64,000 nucleotides of DNA from Clitoria ternatea. Its lineage: Eukaryota > Streptophyta > Magnoliopsida > Fabales > Fabaceae. A program made the position numbers and the translations under genes. Below the pieces are notes generated by a model. The model was given only the letters and a program-made list of their open reading frames with translations, ran no database searches and had not been told where the DNA came from. How positions within the stretch are numbered: the first letter of the stretch is position 1; each line of letters opens with the position of its first letter. The stretch spans positions 96,914,001 to 96,978,000 of the forward strand of contig CM075676.1 in NCBI GenBank assembly GCA_037962975.1, given 5' to 3'. Shown here piece by piece: positions 48,650 through 60,405 of the stretch.

Positions 48650-51600
48650 TATAAACCCATAACATTTTTTTGTTTTTTATTTTACTAACATGGAAAACAA
48701 ATTACTCTTTACATATTTTTACTTGAATTAAATTTTGTATCTAATTTAGAGCATGAAATTTTTTATATTTTCAATGATTGTATTTTTTGTAATTGTTTTA
48801 AAAAAACAATACGGACTTGTCAAAAGCTCGCCTAAGTGAGTAGCCCTCCAAGCCAATTGGATCAATACAGATTGGCCCGAACCATAAAAATGAAGTCCAA
48901 ATTTAAAATAGATCTTTTGGCTCAACCTAAAAAAACCTAAATTCGTTTTAAACTAAATCAAATAATCCGTTCGAACAACTTTATGTTAACCAACCGAAAC
49001 CCCAAGTTTTGAAACTTGGGTTGTTGAGGAAGGAATGGAAGTATGGAAATGAAATGGCAATGTGAGATGAGCAGAGCAGTAGAGGAAGGATATAGTGATA
49101 TTTTCATTTCATGAAAGTGGGTATCATATCCCACTGCTAGCTCGGCACTATCAAATGCAGTTAGGCAGCAGTGCCGCCAGCAGCAATGAACAATGTTGTG
49201 CTAAAAGTTAAGTTATTCTTTGTACTTCAACTCTACCTCCCTTTTAAGATGATTACAAATTATTTGAATGGAAGGAAGGACCACCCTGATGCAGACCTAC
49301 AAATATTTCACCCAATTACAAAGATGAAAAAATAATATCCCGGTTTGCATATTAAGTTTAAGGTTGTTATATATAAAAGAAGATTAATTTAAGTGTTCAA
49401 TTCAATCCCTTCAATATATTAATAATTTTGAATAGACTCAATAATTTGATTGAAAGACAACCGATGTCTAGACATAACGTCTAGCTAACTCATTGCAAAC
49501 TAACAAGAATGAGAAGTGAGAATGGAGAATAATGTTAAAATGTGTATTGAATAACATTGATTGCGTATCTAAATTTTTTGGTTGTAATGGCGGATTTTTC
49601 TTTTTTGAAACTTTTATATAGGAGAGTGAAAGATGTCGATAGATCAGTTAGTAGAGATTGTTTTGTTTAATCTGTAATTTTAGGCATAAATATTAGAAGA
49701 TGTTATATTAAATCTTAATTGGTATAACTTCACCATTTATAGAATGTAAAAAGAAAAAAGAAAAAACATGATTTTGATGTAACAGATCATGAAAATGTAG
49801 GTTAAAGAGTGGATTGTCCTTATGCATGACTGTTAATTGAATAGTTGGAAAGGATGATGAGGAATTGTAGGTGGGTAGCATATATGATTAAAGCAGCCTC
49901 TTGAGCTCTACCCTGCTCAAGTGGGCACACAGAGAACAAACAAAAAAAATAGATGATTTTCAAGCAGCTACCATAGATTGCCTTTCCCTTGGGTAACACT
50001 ACCATTCATCATATTTGGGCCCTTTCTTGCATGTTAGGTAATTGACTATGCTAAATTACTCTAATAAGCTTGGTCCATCCTCAATAATTAATAATTAACA
50101 GCGCCTAATAAATAATTAGCTCTCACATTTCACACTTATATGGCCATCAATAAATTCAACTACATATTTTTGTTGGTCATCTTAAATATGTAAAAAAGAC
50201 TTATAATTAATTCATGTATTAATTTTTTTTTAAAAGTTTGGAATACATTTTAGGAAAAAAGGAATATAGTCTTTTTTTTATAGTTTGTTGATGCATTCGG
50301 GTCCGACCCCTTTTGGCCCATGAAGATGACCCGATGTAAGGTTGGGTTGTCGAGCCCATTATATAAATTAAAAAAATAGTGATTTTGATGTTTTTATGAT
50401 TTTTAGGGATATTAACTTTTTAATAGGCCATTAAAAATCATCAAAGATTTATTCTTCATTTAAAAATATTTTTAAATAAAAATAAATTTTTAAAAAAAAG
50501 ATAGGGAAGAACCAAAAAATGGATTGGTTCACCAATCTTTCACCTAAGCAGGACGGGTGGTATTTTAAACCCATCCTTGCTATTAAACTCAACCTATTCA
50601 ACACATATTTTGTTATACTTCGATGGATAAAGTAACCTACCTATTTTATGATGTTGATTGTTATATTTTAAAGTAATTAATACTCCCTCCTTTTTATAAT
50701 ATAAAATAAGGTACAAAAGTTTAAATCATTTATTTTAACATATAAGGAACATTGATCATTTTTTAGTGTATTAAATAAATAATTTCTTTTATACCCTTAA
50801 TTTATTAGGATAAATTTTACAAGACAAATGGTTCCTTTTATAAGTTGCTAATTCAGTAATTTAATATTAGAGGTATATCATGAAAAAAAAGAATAACTTC
50901 AGGATATGTCAACCAAAATAAATATTATTTTTGTCTTTCATGAGTTGGTCAGTTATATCTTATTCTCTCTATTTCTATTTATAATTAGGAGAATTTTTTT
51001 TTCCAACTGTTTACTTAAAATTCTGAGAGAGTATTAATTTCTCTTTTCCATATTAAAAGTTGAGAAACTTTTAAGAATAGTAATAAAAAATAAAGATAAA
51101 ACAGAAAAATAATTGATTAATCTTTTATAAAAATTAATAAAATTAATTATATTTATTAATATGTACTACCTATGTCCCTAAATAAAAAACCCTTTTTAGA
51201 ATTTTTTTTTGTCTTTTAATATATGACCCTCTTTCAAATGTCAATGTCATTAATTATTTTTTACCTACATATCTTTGTTAATGTATAGTTTTTATTGGAA
51301 TCAATATAATAATAATAAATAACATACTTCAATTAGATTATTTATCTTTCTAATGATAATTGGGTAATAAATGAAAAGAGACTAGAGAATAAATAAAGAA
51401 AATTTAAAGATGAATGATAATCACTTTAAGAACAATTTTAGAAAACTACTATAAATTTCAAACAAATTTAAGATGTTAACTAAATTTATCAATTTTCTTA
51501 ATATGTGTGATTAGATAAAAAAATCTTATAGTTAAAGATAAAGTTAGTATTATTTTCTCTCTAGAATCAGAAAGAAAGGAAGGATTATACTAGTCAGGAT

Positions 51601-52500
51601 GGAGTATTTAGCTGTCAGACGGAAAGATATAATTTGTTACAAAGTTGCTTTGTTATTTTCTGATAAATGATTATCTTTTCAGTTTACAAATAATATTGAG
51701 ATTGGAATTTGTAATCTCAAAGTTAAATTATCCAAACCTCCCAAGCTAGGTACTTTAATAATTAAGTTTAAGCAAGAAATAGTGTTTTTTTAGGGTTAAA
51801 ACCAAGAAATAGAATATTAGGCCATAAACTTAAATGAATAGTAGTAATAGTAAAGATCCGCATTAATTATGTTTTACTACTTGAGTTTATGTCAACATTT
51901 CAGTTGCTACTTGCTACATCATTAACTCCAAATGAATGCGAGTTTATTTTACTAAAATGCCCCTCGTAGAGTACCAATAAGTGGCACATGGAACGTATGG
52001 TGATTTGGCTGAGTAACAGTAACAGTAACAGTAACCAATTGCAACGCATGTAGCTGTCATCACCACGCAAATCATAGGAAACTACTCCGAAACATACTAT
52101 GACCATCCTTCAAACTTAAATTGTCAAATACTGCCTCATTAAGAAAAGTTTTGGTTTCCCAAAGGCCTCACAATTCTAACGCATGCTTTTACTCCTATCC
52201 CATATATTTCTTGTTTGAACTCGAATCATAAGATCATTATATAACAAAACTTTCTCTCACTTAAATATAAAGTTAAATTGGAATAATCCCCTTCCAAATG
52301 ATTTGTCCATTCGATAGAATTGTATAATATACGTTCACAATTTTATTTCTAGACAGTATTTTATTTTGGAGTGATGAAAGCAATAGTTGTCCAATAATAA
52401 CTGATTGAAATTGAATCTGTGTGACCAAGACCAAACCCAACAATAAAATCTGTATTAAATCCACCTCTTTCATAAAACCCAATTAACTTTCTCATTTGAC
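48650..52500. other. AT-rich intergenic DNA
   Basis: No gene supported over 3.9 kb. A patch at 50285-50360 with GGGTCCGACCC and CCCGATGTAAGG may be another old element end. 50684-51610 contains MITE-like ends listed separately. The last few hundred bases are the HD-Zip promoter. Confidence 0.45.
50684..51610. mobile_element. Degenerate Stowaway-like MITE remnants
   Basis: TACTCCCTCC at 50684, TACTACCTATGTCCC at about 51167 and GGATGGAGTA (51599-51608) on the right resemble ends of Tc1/Mariner-type Stowaway MITEs inserting at TA. Ends are mutated and the interior is AT-rich; there may be two nested copies. Weak evidence. Confidence 0.3.
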
Positions 52501-52540
52501 TATATTACTTGATATATATACATACAACTTCAATCCCTTT

Positions 52541-52553
52541 TCTGTCTATATAT
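52541..52553 (+). promoter_or_regulatory. Likely TATA box of the HD-Zip gene
   Basis: CTATATATAAC lies about 40 bp before the ATG at 52590, with a CT-rich leader between. An alternative TATA-like run is at 52511-52520. Confidence 0.5.
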
Positions 52554-52589
52554 AACTTTCTCTCTCTTTTTCTCATCATTCTCTGCAAT

Positions 52590-53851
52590 ATGGAAGATGG
52601 TGAAGAGTGCATAACAGGGCTATCTCTGGGACTGGGAACAAGATCAGGGCATGTGCCAAAAAAGGAGAAGCAGAAAGAGAACAAACCTTTGCCTTCTTCC
52701 TTAGACTTGGCGTTTGAGCTTTGTCCAAAATTAGGAGAAGCCATTAACAATACAATCAGCTTGGAGATATTCCATGAGGGACAACACGATTACCTCAATG
52801 AAAAGAGCACTGATTCTGATAACAGCAACAACAACAACAACGGTTGCAGAAAGAAACTCAGACTCACCAAGGATCAATCAGCCATGCTTGAAAACAGCTT
52901 CAAACTCCATACCACTCTCAATCCAGTATATTTTCATTCTTAACAATCCTTTATCCCGTTTAAAATTTATATATTCTAGAGCTATTCCTGAATCTTGATA
53001 GATTAATTTTATGGAAGATAATTAAACTGCATGCTGCAAGGCACTAGTATAATATATATAAGGCATGTAAATTGTAATTGAGAGTTATTTTGTTGATAAT
53101 ATTATTTGTATGTTAAATATTTATATTTTGTGTTCTTTTTGTTTTCCACCATGAGGTAAAAGGAGTTTACGCGTTGGTTTTGGCTATGCAGGTCCAGAAA
53201 CAAGCACTTGCTGATCAATTGAATTTAAAGACCAGACAGGTTGAGGTTTGGTTTCAGAACAGAAGAGCAAGGTACGTTATAATTTCCCTTCATTATTATT
53301 GATCTTATTGCTACCTTAAACAATTTGCTTTGAAGTAATTATCTTATCTGCGTAGAGATTAAAAGACACACTACAATAAAATTTATATTTTAAGAAAAAA
53401 TGGTTATATACTTATCATCATGCTAATTCTAAAGTTACTATTGTGTTACAGTCATACTCAATGAGAGATATGATAATTTATTTCATATTTCATAAGGTGA
53501 AAGTAAAGAGATAAAATTATTTATTAAATGTTGTGTTGACTTTGTGGATATCTATGTTATGTAATAAATAAGAGAAATGTTACATGTAGTGGTATTAAAT
53601 GAGTTTTCAGGACGAAACTGAAGCAGACAGAGGTGGACCGAGAGTTGTTGAAAAAACAGTGTCAAAATCTAAGTGATGAGAACAGAAGATTGAAGAAGGA
53701 ATTGCAAGAACTACGCGCACTTAAAGTTGGACCGTCACCCTTATGCATTCACCTTTCCAAAACAGCGACTCTCACTATGTGTTCATCCTGCGAAAAACTA
53801 TTAAAGCTCAATGAAGGAAACAACAATATAGAGATAGAGGGTAGGAATTGA
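52590..53851 (+). CDS. HD-Zip class II transcription factor
   Basis: Three exons: 52590-52925, 53192-53271 and 53611-53851. Introns are GT-AG, and the product is 218 residues. An EAR-type repression motif LSLGLG is at residues 11-16 and an Asn/Ser-rich linker at about 70-84. The homeodomain runs from about 86 to 146 (KKLRLTKDQSAMLENSFK; helix 3 VEVWFQNRRAR), and the leucine zipper has Leu152, 159, 166 and 173. After it come ELRALKVGP and the cysteine motif CSSCE (196-200), where class II proteins normally have CPSCE. HD-Zip II factors are repressors binding CAAT(C/G)ATTG, acting in shade and auxin responses. The short N-terminus and TTLNPVQK loop recall the ATHB17/18-HAT22 group. The ATG chosen starts the conserved MEDGEE; an in-frame ATG at 52509 lies before the TATA-like sequence. 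Intact. Confidence 0.92.
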
Positions 53852-56800
53852 TATATACTCATCCACTAATTAGATTAAGGACATTAATTGCTTGCTAATT
53901 ACAAGGGAAGAAAACAACGGGGTATACCTTAATTGGTTCTCTTAAATCATTTAATTTATACTAATTAATCAAAATTAACTTGCCATTTTGTTTAAAGGTT
54001 TTTGTGCTTTTGCATGCCTGCAAGTTATTGAAGCTGTGTAGAATTTTTGTGAAATAATATGAAGCTGTATAGATGTTAGCAAGTGCGGATAAGGAATAAA
54101 TATTGTTTGAATGGTTGAAACTCAAAGAGAAAATAATTCCCTAAGTCAGTCCACTAATTAGAGATTAGAGTTAAAGATTGGAATATTAAATCTTAGCTTG
54201 ATAAGATTTTGTTCAATATATTTGTGATCCATGACGTGAGAGACGTATAAATATCATTCAAATGTTATTGTTCTCATTTTTCTTAATAATCAAGTTTTCT
54301 CCCTTGAATTATTCCATATAATAATGATGATAATAGTTAGTGAGTTATATTTTGAGGATTATAATGAGTTAAATTACAATGCTTATAAGCATTGCATCGA
54401 GAGAAAATGCATGGGATTTCACATGAATTTTTTCGTATCACGTTGTTGTCCTTTCAAAAAAAAATTATAAGGGAAAGAAATTATTAAATGTGTAGTTATT
54501 TAAGTTAATATTGGCTAAAATATTCTTATTTAATTTTATTATTTTATTAATAATAAATAATATATTAATTTTTTAAATTTTATTTATTAATTAAATATAA
54601 TATAATAAATATAATTAGAAAATATAAATTAATTATAACTTTATTTTCTAAAATAAAACGACAACTAATAATTTAGTAATTAAATTAACGGGAGTGATGA
54701 TGGCATTATAGTGGAAGCAAAATGGTAATAGAGAAAGTTTATAGCGTGTTATAAGGTGGCCTACCCATAGAAATGTCGTCTCCCCTAACACACTATCTAT
54801 TCCGATATCACGTCCAATTAACACAAGTCAATAACCAGTGGAACCTTTCCTACATATCATTTTTAAAAAGAATAAAGATAATTATTGTTAGAATTAAGTG
54901 GTTTCTAAAGGATTTTAGAATTATTAGTTATTATTTAACGGATTTCAAAATTTGTTAATAACACATATCAAAACATTTAATTAAATAAAATATGTCTGCA
55001 TATTATCTAACCTCTTAAATTAAGTATTTCATGCTACAAATGAAAGAAGAAATCCACCAATTAAAAAGTCTGTTTAAGTCATGCAAGTTATTTCAGAATA
55101 AATTTGTGATGTAGTTGTTTTGCGCATTTTAAAAAAACTGATGAAAATCAATACCTTATTTCAGAAAGCTTTCAAAAGGTCAACCTTACATGTTATGCAT
55201 GTTTTAGTTGAAAAAAAAATGGTCTTTTGCTCTTGAGCACTTAAAGAACATCATTTCAATGCAAACTCTAAAACTCCTTGTTCCATACCTTTTGTTCTCA
55301 TCCCATCTTCACAGCCCAATGCCCTCAATGGTTATATATCCCTTCAAGAATTCACAATGACTATCTCACAGTCCAATATACAACAAATATATTAATTGTT
55401 ATATATATAAGAAACATCTTTTATCTCTTATATAATTATAATGTTACATTTCTTTTAAAGTCATTTATTACAATTTAATCTAGTTTTTTTTGTAAACAAT
55501 TCTATTTTCATAAGCTTTCTAAAAAATCACAAATTATAAATTACTCGAAAAGTCATAAACTGTACTTCATCCAATCTTGAATATAAGCAGCTGAAATTTA
55601 AAATATTTTAGTCCATTTTTAACTAACTAGATTTTATTAAATAATATAATTAAATATCCTTCATATAAAAAAAGAAAGATAATTTAAGTAGAGAAATTTT
55701 TTATTTCAATTAAGAATATGGGACATCTTAGAAAATATAGCTCATTTTGTAAAAACACTAAATGAGATCAATTAACATTTGTAAATCAATTATTTGTTAC
55801 TTATATTTGATATCGAGGTGAGGATAAACCATAAATAATAAACTAAAAGTTATAAGTTTGTTTTACTATTAAATTTATCTAACTTATGTAATTTTACACA
55901 GGATAAAAAATCTAAAAAGATTGTTTAAAAAAATCAAACTAATTTTCAAACAATCTCCACAATTTTAAATTTCTTATCATATATAAAATTATATGACTTA
56001 GGCAAACTCTTTTTATCTTTTATCATTTTCTTATTCTATGTTAACTTACTAGCTTACATTATCCTATCATATTTCCCAAATAGATTTTACAAATCCAAAT
56101 AAAAGAGTATCTAAATAATCCCAAATCGCTAATAAAGAATGGAAATCCTTATTTACAATTAATGTCAATATAGTTCCTTTAATTTTAAAGATAAGTTTAT
56201 AAAAAAGAAGTTAAGTTTAATATATACTACATGTTACCAAAGAAAAAGAGATAAGATTAAGACAATATTTTATATTAAAAAATAATCCCTACTCAGAGAG
56301 CGTTCATAATTACCTGATTGACAAAGCATAATTTGTTTCAACTGCCAACAATTAATAAATGCCACCTACAACCCAAAACATTAACAACCGTGGGAAAGTC
56401 ATAAGTCACACCATAAATCAATCTTAATAGAAGCCATTACGAATTTATTTTAGCTTAAAAAATTAAGTACTATTATTATTGTATATACAGATCTGCATAA
56501 AAAAAATGTATACTCTATTTTATTTATTCGTCTACTTTAGAAGAGAGATACAGTGTACAAACGTATTTAAAAATACAATTAATATATAAATAAAATGTAA
56601 TATAATATTCCCTATTAGAAGGAATATTAATTTATTTAGTTTTGTTATTCTTTATTTTAAATACTATAATTTAATATGAAGATTTTTTTACGGAGAAATA
56701 TATTATTAATAAATATTCCATATTTATACATAAAATAACTTTTATGAATTTATTAATCGTTATCCCGACGAAAACCTTTTTCTTACTCGTCTCGTGGTCT

Positions 56801-58012
56801 CACAAATGAAAAAAAAATACTATTTTAAGTCAAAAACAGATTTCATTTTTCTTACTTATTTAATTTTCTAATTTGATTCTTTAAGTTTATATTTTTGTTA
56901 ATTTAATCTTTTATGTTTAATTTTCTTTACAATAGTATCTTTTTTTAAAATATCATAACATTATTTTATGAATGGTTTTGATTGAATCAAAGTAACTCTT
57001 TTGATGTTTCTTTTGAGTATTCTTACCTGGAAATTCATACTCAGTAGGGTATTAATATCAAACATTTAAATGGATTTCATCTCTAAACGTGTGCAATAAC
57101 AACCCATTAAGATCCATATAGAAAAGATAAGATGTAAGTAATATGAACTTGATAGTTTGAATTTTTCACCCTTTTGTTTTATTTGAAAAACATATGCTAA
57201 CAAAGAAGAAGAGAAAATAGAAGATATAATTAGTTTATTTATAAAATTCGAGAAAAAAGAATCAATAATACAATTGTATCACTTTATTATAATAGACAGC
57301 AAGAACAAATTATTTCATAAATTATTTAAAATTTTAGAATCTTAGTGATTGTTGGTGAAAAAAGAAATGTAGATATTTATATTAATTTTTATGAGTTAAT
57401 TGCATTATGTACTTTTATTAATTTTTTGTAGTAACTGCCGAACATGCATTTCTTACCTCACAAAAACTATGCTTCCAGAAAACAATAGTAACTGACCAGT
57501 GCTTCTTTGTAATAGGAATTTTTTTTGGTCTGATTTAAATTTAAATAAATAAAAAAGGTAACTTTTTTTTTAACTTATTGCACAATTTCTACGTTGAGGA
57601 AATCATTTCCGTTTCCTTTTGTATCTACCTTTCTGTGTCAGGTAATTTTTTTTAGTCACGTGTGGTTTCTGCATTTATTTTTTATTTTTAATTATAAAAT
57701 TAAGATTCTGTTTTTATATTTCAAAAGAATTTGTATCGGAAAAATAAAAAACAGAAAATAAAAATAAAAATTTTATTTTTAATGTATAAAATTTTAAAAA
57801 TAAAACATATTATAAAAATTTATTTTTAATTTAGTTTAAGAAAATAACTTTTTATTTTTAAAATTTAAGAATTTATTTTAGAAAACAAGCAATTAACCTA
57901 AATATATATGTACTATTATATGAACTATTATTTTTCTTAATTAATTTTTAACATAACATGATCAATTAAAACAATTCGCACTTGTCTTGTAAACGATTTC
58001 TATATTAGTAAT
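53852..58012. other. AT-rich intergenic DNA, no gene seen
   Basis: 4.2 kb of AT-rich, stop-rich sequence after the HD-Zip 3' UTR. No terminal repeats with target duplications and no coding region recognised. Confidence 0.5.
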
Positions 58013-58178
58013 GTTAGTTATAGTAGTTATATAGATAGTTAGGTTAGTTATAAACTTAGTTTGTAATTCAAGTTAGCTTATATAACTCATAAATAGGTTC
58101 TTGTAGTTCTTCTCTCATTTATTTGATGTAACTTTCTTTTCTCTCTTTCTTACATCCTTTTCCAAATTCTTTGTATAA
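58013..58178 (+). repeat. 5' LTR of the copia element
   Basis: About 165 bp, clearly alignable with 62842-63020 (AACTTAGTTTGTAATTCAAG versus AACTTAACTTGTTACTCAAG). Includes the TATA-like CATAAATAGG. Highly diverged from its partner, so the insertion is old. Confidence 0.75.
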
Positions 58179-58925
58179 TATGGCATCAGTTTGAATATTT
58201 TTACATGTTTTCTCTAGAATTTTGGTTTCAAGATTCTCCTTCTTGCTTTCAATCCTTGAGTTTTCATCTTCTACAACCATGGCAGAATTGCCTCTGTAGG
58301 ATGAACTTTTGCAAATCCTTATCATCTAACACATGCTTAAAATTCCACAATTTACCTTCTATCTCAAGTTCTTATGGGTGATAATTATAACTTGTGGAGT
58401 AGGTCCATAAAGAATATGACACTTTCAGTTAAGAACAAATTCAGTTTTGTTAATGGCAACATCCCTCGACTTAGTGATGGTGAGAATGTTCTACTTTTGT
58501 CTTCCCGAGAAAGGAAGAACAGTACTGTAAGTTCTTGAATTTTGAATTATCATTCCAAAGAAATTCTTGTTAGTATAATCTACAATGGTTTTACATTTTT
58601 CATGTGGAATGATCTAAAAGATCGTTTTCAACAACAAATGATCCAAGAACCTCCATATTAAGGAAAGATTTCATTGGAATGTTTCAAAGTTTCTTTTGTT
58701 GTCATAAACAATAATTTCAAAAAATTTGATCGTAGAGATAAACAGGTTAATAAGGATAAACATGTTTGCACCTATTGTGCTTTCTTTAGCACACGATTGA
58801 CAAAAATGATATAGGATACATGGATATCCACAAGGTCATCCAAAATCCAAGAATGCTCATAATGTAGGTCATTCTATTTTATTCCTTCTATGAATCAAGT
58901 CACTAGTCAGATACAAGTCGACAAT

Positions 58926-59423
58926 TGTAACGCCCCGGCCACTTTTCAGGAGTGAACGACTCTTCCCACAGACCAACACGAGACCTTTCCAATGTGCTTT
59001 TGTCCTCACTCACACATTTCCTGAGAACTTCCAAAGAGGTCACCCATCCCAGAATTACTCCAAGTTAAGCACGCTTAACTTTGGAGTTCTTAAGTGATAG
59101 ACTACCGAAAAGGCTAATGCATTTGTTGGTATAGGTAGTATGAATTCATTCCTTTAAGCTATCCTCGACTGTATAGTCCCATACCTATACAGTCTTTGGA
59201 TCCCTCTCATTCTGGTATGTATTCAGTTCGTTCATGTGTCCCTCCCACTGGAAGTCTGCCAGGAGCCGCTCCTTATCCGTGCCTATGCACCGGCGATCAC
59301 TCCCCGCCCTCAACAGTGCCCGGGATGTCACATTCCCCGCTGGAAGCCTGCCAGGAGCCGCTCCTTGTCCGTGCCCATGCACCGGCGATCACTCCCCGTC
59401 CTCAACAGCGTTGGGATGTCACA
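58926..59423 (-). mobile_element. Cassandra-type solo LTR carrying a 5S rRNA-like segment
   Basis: Flanked by the perfect 5-bp duplication ACAAT (58921-58925 and 59424-59428). On the minus strand it starts TGTGACATCCC and ends GGCCGGGGCGTTACA. The minus strand at about 59091-59029 closely matches the 3' half of plant 5S rRNA (AGAACTCCAAAGTTAAGCG, then GGGATGGGTGACCTC), the hallmark of Cassandra TRIM elements. The LTR 5' end is duplicated in tandem. GC-rich against an AT-rich background. Confidence 0.85.
59238..59423. repeat. Tandem duplication (about 92 bp, two copies) at the Cassandra LTR end
   Basis: Two adjacent units (about 59238-59332 and 59333-59423) share CCAGGAGCCGCTCCTT, GCACCGGCGATCACTCCCCG and GGGATGTCACA, with a few substitutions. 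Confidence 0.9.
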
Positions 59424-59713
59424 ACAATCATGACAATTATGAAGCAACTCTTAATATGACATCATTGACTATTGAACATCAGCTGTTGGTTTCTCCGTTG
59501 TCTTCCCAATTGAATCAAGATGTAGTTCCTTCTCAACTAGAGAACAACTCAGGTTTGTCCTTATCTACTTCTAATATACAATACTTTACTTGGATAATTG
59601 ATTCAGATGCTATATGTCACATTACATGTTCCATGGAGAATTTTTTTCATAAAATATCTGTTGAAGAAAAGTCTAGAAAATGTCAAATCATTTTAAACAT
59701 AACTCACAAGATT

Positions 59714-60405
59714 TGTTGATAACTAACATTAAGAATTCTAACTTAAATGAAGATATTTATTATCACTTAATGTGGGTATTTAAGTGTTTCAGGAAAAGGC
59801 CTAAGCTATAAAAGAAAGGGGGAGCCTACGCATCAAAAGTTTGGAAGACTTAATCGTAACTTTAAATCTTTAATCCAAGACAAAAGAAGAATCTAAAAGG
59901 TCTGGCATTACGCTTCAAAAGAAATTCTCTCATCCGAGTAACTTACCAGACCCAGACTCAAACAGTAACATCTCAAGCTTCAAAAAATACAAAAGCATTA
60001 GACTCTGTCTCCTCATCTTGAATCATCTCAATAATGATCTGGTACATAAAGCATCAATGGTCAAAAGCCATCTCCATCAAAAGCTTCGCACAAAGGAAGA
60101 TTGACTAAACAAGGTGGATTTTAATTTAGTCTGAAAAGCAACTAAGTTTCACCTCTAAGGTGTATTATCTCTTTCTTTCTTACTTTTTACTATCAAAAGT
60201 CTGGTGCATTATTATTGTTAAAATCGATAGTAAAAGTATGACGAAAATACGCTCGGTCTATCAAAGTATCACGCTCTCTGCCTCACAAAAGTCTGGTCCG
60301 CTGTGCTTAACGCATAACATAATAATGTTTAAATATCACCTTTTGGTTTGAAAAATGAACAGACTTATTCAACCCCTCTTCTAAGTCTGTTCTCCGAACC
60401 ATCAA
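59714..60405. mobile_element. Second LTR-like insertion in the copia relic
   Basis: The copia reading is interrupted between KCQIILNITHKI (ending about 59715) and the segment resuming near 60410. The inserted about 690 bp begins TGTTGATAAC and ends GAACCATCA, and contains four or more AAAAGTCTGG or AAAGGTCTGG phrases. No clear target duplication, so limits are approximate. Confidence 0.45.

Noticed and set aside
52509..52589. Upstream in-frame ATG that would extend the HD-Zip protein by 27 residues
   Set aside because: The extension would place the TATA-like element inside the coding region, and family members start at the MEDGEE-like segment.
59026..59091. Possible 5S rRNA gene on the minus strand
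   Set aside because: Only about half of 5S is present, it is diverged, and it sits inside a bounded Cassandra LTR with a target duplication.
59185..59719. GC-rich open frames on both strands (87-161 codons)
   Set aside because: They are overlapping readings of the Cassandra LTR tandem duplication; only the short copia protease piece at the right end is real coding history.
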